Shown: piece by piece, positions 63,607-64,000 of the stretch | Layout: every line of letters begins with the position of its first letter | Position numbering within the stretch: the first letter of the stretch is position 1 | From: Fusobacteriales bacterium | Lineage (GTDB): Bacteria > Fusobacteriota > Fusobacteriia > Fusobacteriales > Fusobacteriaceae | NCBI GenBank assembly: GCA_020063625.1 | Contig: JAICDD010000013.1 | Coordinates: 23,041 to 87,040, forward strand | Reading direction: 5' to 3' | Length of the DNA stretch: 64,000 nucleotides | Notes under the pieces: generated by a model | The model's input: only the letters and a program-made list of their open reading frames with translations | Databases searched by the model: none | What the model was told of the DNA's origin: nothing | Made by a program: the position numbers and the translations under genes

Positions 63607-63635
63607 AGTATACTATATATTTTAATTTTAATCAA
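63607..63635 (-). promoter_or_regulatory. Promoter of the hydrogenase operon
   Basis: Minus-strand TTGATT (63630-63635), 17-bp spacer, TATACT (63607-63612). Just downstream is GTATAGTTTAACAAATG, containing TTTAACAA; the adhE region has the similar GTATAGTTTAA and TTGTTAAA. Confidence 0.65.
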
Positions 63636-63810
63636 ACATTTTTTGATTTTTTTACTCCTTTTTTTGTGTTTTTTTTGGATTAATTGTTCGCTTATAAAAG
63701 ATTTGATTCTCAAAATAAATTTTATCAAACTATTTTGTATGTTAATAAATTATTTTAGTGTTTTGTTATAATTCTTTTTGTTGTTTTGTTGGAAATATTT
63801 TTTCACAATC

Positions 63811-63862
63811 AAAAAAGAAAACTAAAAAGTCTTAAACAATTAAACTTAACTTTTTAGTTTTC
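63811..63862 (-). terminator. Terminator of the partial gene at the right edge
   Basis: A 14-bp inverted repeat (63817-63830 and 63849-63862) followed on the minus strand by six T. The remaining 63540-63902 region holds the hydrogenase promoter and otherwise nothing recognised. Confidence 0.75.
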
Positions 63863-63902
63863 CAATTCTTAAGGAGTATTAAAGTATTAATATAAAAACA
63901 TT

Positions 63903-64000
63903 TTACCAATTATTTTTAGTTGGCTTTTCTTTTCCTGTTGCTCTAAAGTAACTTTTTAATGACTTATAATCACTTGCTCTTGCTCTTCTTTTTTCTACCT
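63903..64000 (-). CDS. C-terminal fragment of an unidentified protein (enters at window edge)
   Basis: The minus-strand frame is open from the right edge to a stop at 63903-63905, giving a basic 31-residue tail (for example RRARASDYKSLKSYF, ending TKNNW). A terminator hairpin 40 bases later supports a real gene end. Not recognised. Confidence 0.5.
   Translation of the reverse strand, partial: VEKRRARASDYKSLKSYFRATGKEKPTKNNW

Overview
The window is strongly AT-rich bacterial chromosome, densely coding, with genes in long co-directional runs. It contains lipoproteins with lipoboxes, two signal-peptide outer-membrane beta-barrel candidates, a Firmicute-style flagellar locus (fliW, csrA, a DUF6470 protein, a YvyF protein), sepF, a multimeric [FeFe] hydrogenase and adhE. 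That mixture suggests an anaerobic, fermentative, flagellated diderm of low GC. A motile member of the Fusobacteriota is my best guess, but this is inference from gene content only.

Layout. 1-1222: the end-truncated start of a chemoreceptor. 1430-5341 (minus): ddl, marC-like, accB, an ACT regulator and ychF. 5464-14808 (minus): a continuous run rluD, rnhB, a FliK-like gene, a 30-codon ORF, yraN, a zinc ribbon, comF, yvyF, flgM, flgN, flgK, flgL, DUF6470, fliW, csrA, then a strong terminator; a sigma-28-like promoter lies before flgM. 14886-17567: secA. 17777-19222 (plus): an FAD oxidoreductase with a BFD-type iron-sulphur tail.

19315-24184 (minus) is the most interesting part. A preQ1-I riboswitch with an intrinsic terminator precedes an HgdB/double-cubane-like Fe-S protein and its BadF-like ATP-dependent activator, which are followed by queD, queE, folE and (after a repeat block) queC. 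These four que genes make preQ0. The two later reductive steps of queuosine synthesis have no familiar enzyme here, so the ATP-driven reductase pair is a candidate for one of them. Two blocks of dispersed intergenic repeats lie inside and upstream of this operon. Both carry a 79-bp unit that folds as a hairpin plus pseudoknot, and the two copies differ by a compensatory base pair.

24844-26427: a MetP-like Na+ symporter with a 33-residue MetS-like subunit. 26800-30452 (plus): a CBM41 lipoprotein and a CBM41/CBM48 pullulanase lipoprotein, each preceded by the same operator-like motif. 30598-37018 (minus): cheA, a chemoreceptor, a frameshifted cheW, glgC and a ROK glucokinase. 37265-41581 (plus): a thymidine kinase-BioD fusion, a TruA-like protein with a KH tail, an HD protein and a radical SAM protein. 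41657-47196: PHP, GGDEF, an outer-membrane/SHOCT protein, then hemW, yggS and sepF. 47246-47962 (minus): an outer-membrane protein. 48095-52657: an SNF2 helicase with a partner protein. 52814-55839: nadABC. 55956-63539 (minus): adhE and an hndABCD-type hydrogenase operon in which the HndB-like gene has an in-frame TGA. A partial gene enters at the right edge.

Together the genes describe starch/alpha-glucan uptake and glycogen metabolism, mixed-acid/ethanol fermentation with hydrogen evolution, flagellar motility with chemotaxis, de novo NAD synthesis and queuosine tRNA modification.
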